From Candidatus Rifleibacteriota bacterium (GTDB lineage: Bacteria > Riflebacteria > Ozemobacteria > Ozemobacterales > Ozemobacteraceae): a stretch of DNA of 40,549 nt. The stretch covers positions 1 to 40,549 of the forward strand of contig JAKQQP010000607.1 of assembly GCA_029564115.1 (NCBI GenBank). The letters are read 5' to 3'. Of this stretch, positions 24,291-32,985 are shown one piece after another (position 1 is the first letter of the stretch; the number at the start of each line of letters is the position of its first letter). Both the position numbers and the translations under genes were made by a program. The notes under the pieces were generated by a model. It was not told the DNA's origin. It searched no databases and saw only the letters and a list, made by a program, of their open reading frames with translations.

Positions 24291-24400
24291 AGGCCGTCAT
24301 TCTATTCTCTAACGCAAATCAATTCAAGATTTTTTTTGAGTTTCGCAACAGGCACTTTTCTCCAGACACGTGTAGAAAGGCCATTGAACAAAAACACAGC

Positions 24401-25525
24401 TCAATAATCATCGTAGAAACGTCTTACTCTTTTGTTGATCTGACAAGTAACTTCGTAAGTGATTGTCTTCAGTTTTTCAGCCCATTCATAAGCAGAAATG
24501 TTCTGGCAACCTGAATCGCCAATCAGAACGACTTCGTCGCCAACTTTGGCATCTGTGGCCGGGCCAAGATTGCACATACTTTGATCCATGCAGACTCTGC
24601 CAACTACGGGGTAAGATCGGCCATTGACAAGCACTCTGCCCGAATTAGAAAACATCCTGTTGAAACCATCGGCGTAACCGGCTGGAAAAGTGGCAATCCA
24701 TGAGTCTTCTGGGGCGACCCAGGTGCGGCCATAGCCTACAGACCCACCCTTAGGAACGAGCTTGAGAAAAGAAATTTTTGTCTTGAAGCTCAGACCCGGC
24801 TTCAAAAGTATGGTTTGCGGGGTTTCATCAGATGGATAAAACCCATAGATCATGATTCCAGGCCTGACCATATCGCACCAGGACTCAGGATGTGCCAATA
24901 CGCCGCCACTGTTGGCGCAATGAACCAGCGGAAATTTGAATTCCAGACGATGTTCGATATCGGCGACCACCTTTTTGAATCGCTCTATCTGCCTTTGCGT
25001 AAAAGTTTTATTGCCCTCATCGCTAACTGGCAGGTGGGTCATCACCCCACCAAGCTTGAGGTTCGGGCATTTTTTGATTACTTCTTCCGCCAGCGCCAAA
25101 GCTTCCTCTGCGGCAATGCCGATTCTTCCCATGCCAGTTTCGATTTTGACGTGAACTTCGCAATGCTGACCCAGCCTGGCAGCAACCTGCTGCAATTGTC
25201 TGGTGTTTTCGATTTCACAAACGGCGAGCGCCAGACGGTTGTTGACCGCTTCTTCCATCTCTTCGACGAAGGCCGGGCTGAATTTGAGAATCGGCAGGGT
25301 AATCCCCGCCTGACGCAGCTCGATTCCCTCTGGAACCGTGGCAACACCAAGCCAGTCTACGCCAATATCCTGTGCCATACGCGAGACCTCTACGGCGCCA
25401 TGACCATAGGCATCGGCTTTTACGGCGATAAGAACTTTGCACTCAGTGCCGACTGCCTTGCGAATATTTTCGATATTACTGCGAATATTGTTTAAATGAA
25501 TACGGGCATGTGTTTGATAGAGCAT
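24401..25525 (-). CDS. alr: Alanine racemase
   Basis: 374 residues. PLP lysine K36 stands in AVKADAYGHG at the N-terminus; the C-terminal beta domain has the catalytic Tyr in SVGYGRTW (about 265) and FPAGYADGFNR, and VVGRVCMDQSM is the conserved motif around the second substrate. It interconverts L- and D-alanine for peptidoglycan. It lies five bases behind the Orr-like gene and is the last gene of a four-gene unit with GlmL and a GH13 protein. Confidence 0.94.
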   Translation of the reverse strand: MLYQTHARIHLNNIRSNIENIRKAVGTECKVLIAVKADAYGHGAVEVSRMAQDIGVDWLGVATVPEGIELRQAGITLPILKFSPAFVEEMEEAVNNRLALAVCEIENTRQLQQVAARLGQHCEVHVKIETGMGRIGIAAEEALALAEEVIKKCPNLKLGGVMTHLPVSDEGNKTFTQRQIERFKKVVADIEHRLEFKFPLVHCANSGGVLAHPESWCDMVRPGIMIYGFYPSDETPQTILLKPGLSFKTKISFLKLVPKGGSVGYGRTWVAPEDSWIATFPAGYADGFNRMFSNSGRVLVNGRSYPVVGRVCMDQSMCNLGPATDAKVGDEVVLIGDSGCQNISAYEWAEKLKTITYEVTCQINKRVRRFYDDY

Positions 25526-25530
25526 TTCGA

Positions 25531-26640
25531 TTAACCTGCAATGACAACTTTCTGAACATATTCTGAGGTCGAGAGTGCCAGCAGAGCACCGTAACCCGGG
25601 TAAAATGCTATTTCGTCGCCGACTTTGAGCTCACGGGCCGCATCAGAAACATCGAGAATCAAATGGTCGCTCGAACCACCCAGCACGATGATCCCCTCTT
25701 CAACAGGCGTAATACCGTCAACAACGACATCCTGACGGCCAATGTTGCAGATGACACGGCGACGCAAACCACGATCGACAAATTCCTGGCTGCCGCCAAA
25801 GGCGTCCTGGCCGCGATCACCAATGGGTAAAGAAGGCTTGGTCTCGATCTCGACCACTTCAGCGACCGCGATAAAAGTATCCTGACGAGTTCCAGACCAC
25901 GGGGAGCGGTCTATGACGTTTCTGCCGAGAACGATCGCCTCGCCGACGCGATAGAGATTGACCTGGTCAGGCAGGCGTCCCTCGGTCATAATGGGCAACC
26001 CCGAACTGTTGCCTCCGCAGATGACCGGCAAAGGCAGACCACTGGCCTGGCGACATGCTTCAACAGTATCGACGAGCAGCTTCATATTCTCTTCCGAAGG
26101 AATGACCCCGCCATAGCAGGCAAGGTTGCAACCCATGCCAATAACTTCGATCCCAGTCACTCCGGAAGCATCGATCACGAGTTGAGCCGCCTTGTCGGGC
26201 CACACGCCCTCACGTAGATCACCGACGTCAACCATGATAATGACTTTGTGCCGGCGATTTATGGCATGAGCAGCCAGCCCCAGAGCTTTGATGGTATCTA
26301 TACTTGAATTCAGGCTGATATCGGCAACCTCTACCACCTCAGCTGCCCGGGAAATCGTCGGCAGACGCAACAGCATAAATGGGCCGGTCATTCCTGCCTG
26401 ACGCAGTTTCCAGAGATTTTCAATGCGTGAATCGGCAAGCATGTCGGCGCCAGCGGCAACCATCGCAGCAGCTACAGCAGGATGTGCGCTGGTTACCTTG
26501 GTGACACAGGCGAGACTGACCCCGGCTTTGTGGCACTGCTCCACTATGGCTGCCGCGTTCTGGCGGATACGATCTGGATAAATTTCCAGGCGGGGGGTTC
26601 GGTAACTGCTTGCTTTCATGCTGTTGTAGTCAATTTTCAT
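25531..26640 (-). CDS. PLP-dependent amino-acid racemase, ornithine racemase (Orr)-like
   Basis: 369 residues of the fold-type III PLP family. The PLP lysine is K48 in CVTKVTSAHP; GADMLADSRIENLWKLR is characteristic of Orr, which interconverts L- and D-ornithine in the Clostridium ornithine pathway. GGNSSGLP and LYRVGEAIVLGRN follow the same family. The start overlaps the GlmL stop by 11 bases; an in-frame ATG at 26619 is an alternative. A GlmL-like protein upstream is the same arrangement as in ornithine-fermenting clostridia, but the ornithine aminomutase genes are not here. The substrate could also be another diamino or neutral acid. Confidence 0.78.
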   Translation of the reverse strand: MKIDYNSMKASSYRTPRLEIYPDRIRQNAAAIVEQCHKAGVSLACVTKVTSAHPAVAAAMVAAGADMLADSRIENLWKLRQAGMTGPFMLLRLPTISRAAEVVEVADISLNSSIDTIKALGLAAHAINRRHKVIIMVDVGDLREGVWPDKAAQLVIDASGVTGIEVIGMGCNLACYGGVIPSEENMKLLVDTVEACRQASGLPLPVICGGNSSGLPIMTEGRLPDQVNLYRVGEAIVLGRNVIDRSPWSGTRQDTFIAVAEVVEIETKPSLPIGDRGQDAFGGSQEFVDRGLRRRVICNIGRQDVVVDGITPVEEGIIVLGGSSDHLILDVSDAARELKVGDEIAFYPGYGALLALSTSEYVQKVVIAG

Positions 26641-27970
26641 GTTGTTCTGTCCATTTTTTAAATGTATTTTTCACCAGCTCGGGATAATCGTGGCAGATAG
26701 TGCCCAGAGCCGAAAAAAGATAGTCTGAATCGAGAATTATGCGAGCCGAAGGTCTTGGCAGCAGGTATTTCGCCGGGCCGGTGCAGATCGAGCGCAGTAT
26801 TTCCCGGCCACCCTCGACTCTGGTCAAAGCCCCGCCTGTACCAACAACCCAGCTTACTGCAGAAAGATCTTTGCCCTTTACCACCTGCTTTTTCCCGGAA
26901 GGGGTAAAAAGATCGGCTATAACTCCTGCATGCCGCCTGACGCCGACTTCTACTGCTTTGCGACAGAGCCAGGCAGTCATCTCACGTTCTGAGTCGGTTG
27001 CCGGCATTGCTTTGATCTCTTCGACGTGCTCGCGCCGACTTTCTTCTTCTGCCAGTTCAATGATGTTGGCAGCATTGACGAAAACACCCAGGTCCCCTTC
27101 AACAGTTCTTTTTGCGAAAGGTTCTGGCTCGACAAGCTTATCGGCATATTCTTTGCTGCCAGCTGTAACTGAATGCACGTCGGTGGTTGCGCCGCCAACG
27201 TCGACGACCAGTACATCGCCCGCTACCTCCGCAAACAGCTCGGCAGCTTTCAAAACAGCACCAGGAGTCGGAACGATCTGGCGATCGGTCAGGTTTTGAA
27301 GTCTTTCCATGCCGGGGGCATGAATGATGTGCTTCGAAAACAGTTCATGCATTCTTTTGCGCAGAGGATCTACGTTCAGGACGTCAACATCAGGGAAAAC
27401 GTTGGGGGCGATCATGAGCTCGGTGCCAGATTTATTGAAAACGTTTTCGACCGCTCTTTTCAGGGCGGCATTACCAGCATAAACCACGGGCACACCAAGA
27501 TCGAGAGAGCCAAGCTTGATGGCATTGGTTAGAACGACATCACGGGCACCGTAATCGACGCCACCGGCAAGAATGACCATGTTGGGGTTTATCTCTTCGA
27601 TTTCCTGAAGATCGAACTCGCTCAGTTCACCGGCAGTGACCATCTTGATAATGGCACCGGCACCCAGACTGGCTTCTTTGGCTGCTCTGGCTGTCATGTT
27701 ATAGGTCAGCCCATGCACTGTAACTCGAAGACCACCGGCTGCGGAACTATTGGCAAAAACCTCGGCAACGTCTGTTTTGAAACCGCTTGTTTCTTCAAGG
27801 TCGTTTATGGCCGCAAGCAGACCAATGCCGACGTTGCCCTGCAACACCGAAGTTGGGGCAAAACCCTGGGCTACGTGCATCAGGTAACCTTCCGGGGCTT
27901 TTATGAAGCCATTTGCTTTGGTTATGGTGCTGCCGACCTCGAGAGTTAAAAATTCAAGATTCTTGCTCAT
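26630..27970 (-). CDS. GlmL/MutL family protein, activator of a B12 aminomutase
   Basis: 446 residues of the ASKHA-like GlmL family, found with glutamate mutase and ornithine or lysine aminomutase genes, and thought to reactivate or chaperone the adenosylcobalamin enzyme. The N-terminus FLTLEVGSTITKANGF is the phosphate-1 region, VVDVGGATTDVHSV the phosphate-2 region and VGTGGALTRVEGG the adenosine region. AGGVDYGARD and NPNMVILAGG are further family motifs. GAGG precedes the ATG. It overlaps the Orr-like gene by 11 bases. No B12 mutase subunit lies in the window, so its client must be encoded elsewhere or differ. Confidence 0.85.
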   Translation of the reverse strand: MSKNLEFLTLEVGSTITKANGFIKAPEGYLMHVAQGFAPTSVLQGNVGIGLLAAINDLEETSGFKTDVAEVFANSSAAGGLRVTVHGLTYNMTARAAKEASLGAGAIIKMVTAGELSEFDLQEIEEINPNMVILAGGVDYGARDVVLTNAIKLGSLDLGVPVVYAGNAALKRAVENVFNKSGTELMIAPNVFPDVDVLNVDPLRKRMHELFSKHIIHAPGMERLQNLTDRQIVPTPGAVLKAAELFAEVAGDVLVVDVGGATTDVHSVTAGSKEYADKLVEPEPFAKRTVEGDLGVFVNAANIIELAEEESRREHVEEIKAMPATDSEREMTAWLCRKAVEVGVRRHAGVIADLFTPSGKKQVVKGKDLSAVSWVVGTGGALTRVEGGREILRSICTGPAKYLLPRPSARIILDSDYLFSALGTICHDYPELVKNTFKKWTEQHEN

Positions 27971-27979
27971 CTTTCGCCT

Positions 27980-30031
27980 CTACCACGAAAAAAGGCAGCA
28001 CTGACCGGGCTTGAGTTCATAAACCAGCTTTTGGTTCTCGACCTTGAATTTTTTATGTTTGCCATCCTCGAGCAGATTGCCAAGAAAGTGAGTGTTGCTG
28101 TCAAGGCACCATTCAAGCCCGATTTCACCCGCGAGTGCATTTTCCAGATCGCGATTGAAAAGCACCATGAGGTGCCGGCTTTCTTTGCGTCTGATAAAAG
28201 CGATGACGTCTGCATGCCCCGTTTGAACCATACAGAAACCACCTTCAGAGATATTTTCTATGATATCCGAATACTGACGGCGAAGTTCAAGAACTTTTTT
28301 GACAAAGTCGAGCATGTTATGGCTGCCATCCCAGTTGTAGCCACAGAGATCGAAAAGAGCGAGCTTTTTGCCTTTGAGTTTTTCAAGATCTTCGTTAGAG
28401 AAATCGAGACCGGTATTGACCGGCATGATTTCGCCGATTTCCTGCCCGGAATGAATGAACGGAATCGATCTGGGCAACATGGTATTCACGAGAAAAGCAT
28501 ATCTGGCATATTTCTCGCCACCGGCACGGCCTGCTCCACGGGGGGTGTTGTGGTTTTCGACGGCGCCGAAGAAAGACAACGGCACTCCCTGATTACCGAT
28601 ATGATTGAGCATGTCATACATGCCGTCGCGACGGTATTCAACCCACCAGGCATAGCCGACAACAGCGTTATAGCCTGCATCGACGCTATCCTGCTTTATC
28701 TCAAAATTTTCTGAAAGGAACGCGAAATCAGGGTCAATGCTTCTGGCTCTGGCGATCAACTGCTGCATGAGACTGACCGGCACCGCATGCCCCATGTCGA
28801 CCATAACTCCATCGATTCCGTATTTGTGCTGATAGGTTGGAATGAGGTCGATGATAGTCTGCCAGAGCGGCAGGTTGGCAAGCTCAGGTCTGGCCAGGCG
28901 GGTGTCATACATTCTGATCGTATTGTAAGCGATGTAGTTAAATTCGGGTTTTTGCGGGTTTTCGTCGCGATACATGCGCAGGTAGGTGACGTCGCCCCAG
29001 GGTGGCTGGTTGTCGTCGGGCGGCCAGTCGGCAAAGGCTCCGGGAATTCTGACGCAGTATTTTTTGCCGGTTTCAGGGTCGATACTTTCGCCACGATATT
29101 GCCTCTCTGCGTTGAATTTTATTGTTTCAGGTGCAGGAGGCAGTTTAAAAAAGTTGCGATAATCAGCATGTGGCGGTGGTAACTCATGCAGATCGCCGCG
29201 GGTCACCTTGTCATTGATAATTTTTAGTTCTTCAGGTCTGAAAATTGGGTTGCCGTAGTGCGTGGCTGCTTTGCCGGGATCTGTCTCCCCCGGGGCCCGA
29301 TCGGCGATTTTTTCGTTGATCCAGTAAAACCATTCGGGGTGCTCGGCAACCCAGTCAGCGTCTTTGCTGGCAGTCCTGAAGACAAATTCACAAATCACCC
29401 TTATCCTCAGCATGTGACAAGCCTGAATGAAAGCCCTGAACTGATCTTCGACTCCCATTGTCAAAAGCGGGTCTGCCTGACTTTCTTCAAGCCTGTAAGG
29501 GTTTCGTATCGCATATGGAGAACCGAGTTCGCCTTTGTTGCCATCCTGGCCGATTGCCGTAACCGGCAACAGATGTATCGTTGTGCAGCCCAGGGCTTTG
29601 ATATAGCCGAGCATAGCGATGGCTTTCAAAAAAGTGCCAGACTCACGCATACCATCTGCGTTCAGAGTTATATCGTCACTATTGCCGCCGAGTTTTCCGT
29701 CACCATTGTGGTCGTATGCAGCTGTCAACCTCACAAAAAGATTGTATATGGCTTCACGCTGAATCCAGTTGCCACCATTGCCATTGTCAAGCTGCTGGTT
29801 CAGTGAGCGCAGCGGGTCAATACCGGCAAGAGCCTGCTTTTCTATGGCTTCAATATGCTGAAGAAAAAACCTGCCAGGATGTACTGCCACAGGGGGCAAC
29901 CCGTCTTCTGGATGGCGACCGGTTTCGACCCACAATGCCGGAACTTTGTAAGTAGCCTTGAAAGGCTTCGAAGCCAGTTCTTCAAGTTGCTTTTTTACCA
30001 GTGCAATTGGATTGGTGACAGGTTCAGTCAT
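27980..30031 (-). CDS. Large GH13-family protein with altered catalytic residues
   Basis: 683 residues, first gene of the GlmL-Orr-Alr unit, with GGAGG before the ATG. The (beta/alpha)8 scaffold is clear, but the four GH13 regions are changed. Region I is RVICEFVFRTA (211-221) with no Asn-His. Region II is GVMVDMGHA (408-416), keeping nucleophile Asp412 but with Met410 for the usual Arg. Region III is FLSENFE with Glu441. Region IV is VENHNTPR with Asn495 for Asp. An EF-hand-like loop DHNGDGKLGGNSDD (107-120) may bind calcium. Parts such as AEHPEWFYW and DPDFAFLSENFE recall GlgE-like maltosyltransferases. It is probably a different enzyme or a non-catalytic glucan-binding protein rather than an amylase. 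Confidence 0.72.
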   Translation of the reverse strand: MTEPVTNPIALVKKQLEELASKPFKATYKVPALWVETGRHPEDGLPPVAVHPGRFFLQHIEAIEKQALAGIDPLRSLNQQLDNGNGGNWIQREAIYNLFVRLTAAYDHNGDGKLGGNSDDITLNADGMRESGTFLKAIAMLGYIKALGCTTIHLLPVTAIGQDGNKGELGSPYAIRNPYRLEESQADPLLTMGVEDQFRAFIQACHMLRIRVICEFVFRTASKDADWVAEHPEWFYWINEKIADRAPGETDPGKAATHYGNPIFRPEELKIINDKVTRGDLHELPPPHADYRNFFKLPPAPETIKFNAERQYRGESIDPETGKKYCVRIPGAFADWPPDDNQPPWGDVTYLRMYRDENPQKPEFNYIAYNTIRMYDTRLARPELANLPLWQTIIDLIPTYQHKYGIDGVMVDMGHAVPVSLMQQLIARARSIDPDFAFLSENFEIKQDSVDAGYNAVVGYAWWVEYRRDGMYDMLNHIGNQGVPLSFFGAVENHNTPRGAGRAGGEKYARYAFLVNTMLPRSIPFIHSGQEIGEIMPVNTGLDFSNEDLEKLKGKKLALFDLCGYNWDGSHNMLDFVKKVLELRRQYSDIIENISEGGFCMVQTGHADVIAFIRRKESRHLMVLFNRDLENALAGEIGLEWCLDSNTHFLGNLLEDGKHKKFKVENQKLVYELKPGQCCLFSW

Positions 30032-30165
30032 TAGTAAAGCTACCTCCGGGAAATTAATGGCCTGATATGCCGCGATTCTAACACAACATTAAGCAGAAGC
30101 CAATTATAGCAATTTTTACCGGCATCCGCCCGCCCGTCTTCTTAAATTCAGTGTTTATATAAGAC

Positions 30166-30194
30166 TTTACAAGCAACGGAAATTTTATTATCAT
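30166..30194 (+). promoter_or_regulatory. sigma-70-type promoter of the ferredoxin gene
   Basis: TTTACA (30166-30171), a 17-base spacer and TATCAT (30189-30194), 45 bases before the ferredoxin ATG at 30239. Confidence 0.6.
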
Positions 30195-30238
30195 TCAGGC
30201 AATTAATCAGCACAAAATGCTGAAACAAGGAGATCGTA

Positions 30239-30409
30239 ATGGCTATTAAAGTTGACAACGAAAAGTGTGTTGGTTGTGGCGCCTGTGTCGGCACCTGCCC
30301 GGTCGAAGTTCTCGAAATGAAAGACGGCAAAGTCGCTTATAAAGGCGATGGTTGCATCGAGTGCGGCGCCTGCGTTTCAGCCTGCCCGGTTGAAGCTCTG
30401 AGCCTGTAA
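30239..30409 (+). CDS. 2[4Fe-4S] bacterial-type ferredoxin
   Basis: 56 residues, a short gene easily missed. AAGGAG at 30227-30232 lies six bases before the ATG. Two cluster motifs are perfect: CVGCGACVGTCP (10-21) and CIECGACVSACP (39-50). The size, spacing and internal symmetry are those of clostridial-type 8Fe ferredoxins, soluble one-electron carriers of low potential. It has its own promoter and terminator, so it is monocistronic. This supports an anaerobic lifestyle. The partner enzymes are not in the window. Confidence 0.95.
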   Translation: MAIKVDNEKCVGCGACVGTCPVEVLEMKDGKVAYKGDGCIECGACVSACPVEALSL

Positions 30410-30420
30410 TACTCCACAAA

Positions 30421-30455
30421 AAAAACCGCCGGGATTTTTTTCCGGCGGTTTTTTT
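30421..30455. terminator. Terminator between ferredoxin and a convergent gene
   Basis: AAAAACCGCCGG (30421-30432) pairs with CCGGCGGTTTTT (30442-30453). The loop and both flanks are A/T-rich, so it can act on both strands. Confidence 0.9.
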
Positions 30456-30472
30456 GTTTTTGAATCAGAAAT

Positions 30473-31594
30473 TTAAAGATTATCGATCAGTTCTTCGAGC
30501 TTTGAGGAGTTGTCTTCTTCTTGCTCTTCTTCAAGGCCGGGACCGCCGACAGAACCATCAGAGGGCGGAAAATCAGGATTGTCTACCACCGGCAGCGGCT
30601 GTTCTTCGTCAGGTGAGCCATAGTCGTTGCTTGGCGGCTGAGGAACCGTCGAACCGTAGTCATGACCACCTGAAATGTCGTCAACAGTGTTCTCTTCGTA
30701 GCTGCGGACAGGGCTGGCTTCATTTTCTTTTTCGACACTGCTCAACTCACGCTCCAGAGAACTGGTTACCGACTCTACTTCATCGAGTTCCGCCTTCGCC
30801 GAATCGAGTTCTTGCTGTTTGGCGGCAATATCGTCTTTTAGCCTGCGGCGGCGGCGTTCATACAAATCGTCCTTCAGTGAATACCAGAGGCGGTTTGCTT
30901 TGTCGTAGTCTTCCTGGAGCTCTTTCAGTTCGTTTTCAAGCTGTGGCACCTTGTTTTTAAGGCTGTCTTTTTCTTTGTAGGCGTCTGCCAGACGAGAAGA
31001 TTTCTCCTGGGCGGCAGCGGTTTCGGCCCCAAATTTTTCCAGGCGTTCCATTTCACTCCAGGTTTTCAATCTTTCATCACGCAGTTGGGCGCTGACTTCT
31101 TGCTGGTAGCTGCTTTGAGCTATTTCACTCTCGCGCAGTCGCTCGATAAGTGCTGCAGTTCTTTCTTTGACTCTTTCGTCAGTAACGAGCTCAAAAACTT
31201 TTTCGTAGCATTTTATTGCAGAGGCGTGGTCTGAATAGCAGACGGCAAAGACAAAACCCAGAGTTTCAAGAAGCTTGACATCGTCTGGGGTTTTGACGAG
31301 TTTTTCTTCGCAATCTTTTTTTAGCGCTTCAATAATGCCAAAATCGTCAAAAGCTAGAATTGAACGATCAAGGCGCATAGCTTTGGCATACGAATCGATA
31401 GCGGCAGCCAGATTCCCCTGCCGATTCAATTCGACAGCTTCATCATATAAAATCTGAGCATCTTCTTTTGCATTTTCTTCGTTTGCTTCTGCCTGCTGGG
31501 CGAAGGCAGAGGGCATAAAAACCGGCCTCGCAAAGGCGTTGTTCAAAAAAGCGGAAGCTACGATGATCACCAGACCAGCACTCAGTTTTCGCAT
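30473..31594 (-). CDS. Exported coiled-coil protein with N-terminal TPR-like repeat
   Basis: 373 residues. The signal peptide MRKLSAGLVIIVASAFLNNA ends near FARP; AGAGG (RC of CCTCT) lies six bases before the ATG at 31594. A TPR-like pair of helices (AVELNRQGNLAAAIDSYAKAM, then ETLGFVFAVCY, AIKCYEKVFELV) is followed by long charged coiled coil (about 160-290: KVPQLENELKELQEDYDKAN, DIAAKQQELDSAKAELDE), and a Pro/Glu/Asp-rich disordered tail ending in EELIDNL. It is probably periplasmic. No enzyme motif. It converges on the ferredoxin gene. Confidence 0.7.
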   Translation of the reverse strand: MRKLSAGLVIIVASAFLNNAFARPVFMPSAFAQQAEANEENAKEDAQILYDEAVELNRQGNLAAAIDSYAKAMRLDRSILAFDDFGIIEALKKDCEEKLVKTPDDVKLLETLGFVFAVCYSDHASAIKCYEKVFELVTDERVKERTAALIERLRESEIAQSSYQQEVSAQLRDERLKTWSEMERLEKFGAETAAAQEKSSRLADAYKEKDSLKNKVPQLENELKELQEDYDKANRLWYSLKDDLYERRRRRLKDDIAAKQQELDSAKAELDEVESVTSSLERELSSVEKENEASPVRSYEENTVDDISGGHDYGSTVPQPPSNDYGSPDEEQPLPVVDNPDFPPSDGSVGGPGLEEEQEEDNSSKLEELIDNL

Positions 31595-31707
31595 CAGGGA
31601 CCTCTCTATGAGGAGAATAGTATTTAGAATACCATTCTAACACGATTTTCTCAAGATCTGCCAATCTGAAATCCAAATCTCTTGTGAGAATGAACCTCAG
31701 CGATGGG

Positions 31708-31736
31708 TTGACTTGCTGAGCGGTCGGTGTTATAGG
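31708..31736 (+). promoter_or_regulatory. Promoter of the serC-serA genes
   Basis: TTGACT (31708-31713), a 17-base spacer and TATAGG (31731-31736). The leader of about 60 bases has a hairpin TTTTGCT (31764-31770)/AGCAAAA (31780-31786) and then AAGGAG before the ATG at 31804. Confidence 0.55.
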
Positions 31737-31803
31737 ATGTTAAATGCTTTGTCAGGAAAGGAATTTTGCTCCAGACGGAAGCAAAAAAATCAAGGAGACA
31801 GTT

Positions 31804-32886
31804 ATGGCACATAGAGTTTATAATTTTTCAGCCGGTCCAGCAGTTCTTCCCGAAAAAGTTCTACAGCAGGCAGCTGCAGAAATGCTCGACTACAAAGGTT
31901 GCGGCATGAGTGTAATGGAGCTCAGTCACAGATCTTCAACCTATCAGAAGATAATCGATGAGGCTGAAGCGGGCCTGCGTAAGCTCATGAATATTCCTGC
32001 CAATTACAAGGTTCTCTTTCTCCAGGGAGGCGCCTCACTGCAGTTTTTGATGGTTCCGATGAATCTGGCCAAAACTAAAAAGGCCGATTACGTCGATTCA
32101 GGCGAATGGTCAGGCAAAGCTATCAAAGAAGCACAGAAATACGGCGTTGACGTTAATATCGTTGCCTCTTCAAAAGCAGACAACCACAAGTATTTTCCCA
32201 AATATGACGTGGCCAAAGTCAGAAAAGACGCCGATTACCTGCATATCACCCCGAACAACACCATTTATGGCACCAAAAACATGGTTGTACCACAAGTCGG
32301 CATGCCTGTTATCGCCGACATGTCTTCGAACATCATGAGTGAAAAGTGTGATGTCACCCAGTATGGCATGATTTACGCAGGCGCCCAGAAAAATATCGGG
32401 CCGGCTGGTGTAGTTATTGTAATTATTCGCGAAGACCTGATCGGTATGGTTCCCGGTCTGCCAACCATGCTCGATTACAAAACCCATGCCGATAACGGCT
32501 CGATGTTCAATACTCCCCCAACCTACGGTATCTACATTGCCAAACTGGTATTCGATCATATGCTCGAACTCGGCGGAGTTGAATACTTTGAAGCCCTCAA
32601 CCGCAAAAAAGCCGCCCTCATTTACGATGCAATCGACAGTTCCAAGCTGTTCAAAGCTCACGTAAAAGACGCCGCCGACCGTTCACTGATGAATATTCCA
32701 TTCTTCAGCGAAAGCGAAGAGATCAACGAAAAATTCCTGAAGCAGGCTTCTGCTCAGGGGCTGGTGACTCTGAAAGGTCACCGCAGCATCGGTGGTATGC
32801 GTGCTTCGATCTACAACGCCATGCCCATCGAAGGTTGCCAGAAACTGGCTGACTTTATCAGACAGTTCGATAAAGAAAATTCCTGA
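31804..32886 (+). CDS. serC: Phosphoserine aminotransferase SerC
   Basis: 360 residues from the ATG at 31804 (AAGGAG upstream); the frame runs back to 31744 but the family begins at MAHRVYNFSAGPAVLPE. The N-terminal NFSAGPAVLP, EMSHRSS-like LSHRSSTY, FLQGGASLQF and the PLP lysine K196 in GAQKNIGPAGVVIVI are the usual SerC marks. It converts 3-phosphohydroxypyruvate plus glutamate to phosphoserine and 2-oxoglutarate. serA follows 99 bases later in the same direction, so the first two steps of serine synthesis are adjacent, although serB is not here. Confidence 0.95.
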   Translation: MAHRVYNFSAGPAVLPEKVLQQAAAEMLDYKGCGMSVMELSHRSSTYQKIIDEAEAGLRKLMNIPANYKVLFLQGGASLQFLMVPMNLAKTKKADYVDSGEWSGKAIKEAQKYGVDVNIVASSKADNHKYFPKYDVAKVRKDADYLHITPNNTIYGTKNMVVPQVGMPVIADMSSNIMSEKCDVTQYGMIYAGAQKNIGPAGVVIVIIREDLIGMVPGLPTMLDYKTHADNGSMFNTPPTYGIYIAKLVFDHMLELGGVEYFEALNRKKAALIYDAIDSSKLFKAHVKDAADRSLMNIPFFSESEEINEKFLKQASAQGLVTLKGHRSIGGMRASIYNAMPIEGCQKLADFIRQFDKENS

Positions 32887-32985
32887 GTTGCGCGACATGG
32901 AGCGCCCCATACTATTGCGGGCGCTCCGTTGTCACATAATCCTGCATGGCGTAAAAGCCTGATATCAAGAAAAGGAATGAATGAA

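Noticed and set aside
30454..30960. 168-codon plus-strand frame opposite the coiled-coil protein
   Set aside because: Antisense to a gene with a signal peptide and coiled-coil pattern; Cys/Arg/Leu-rich composition typical of a shadow frame.
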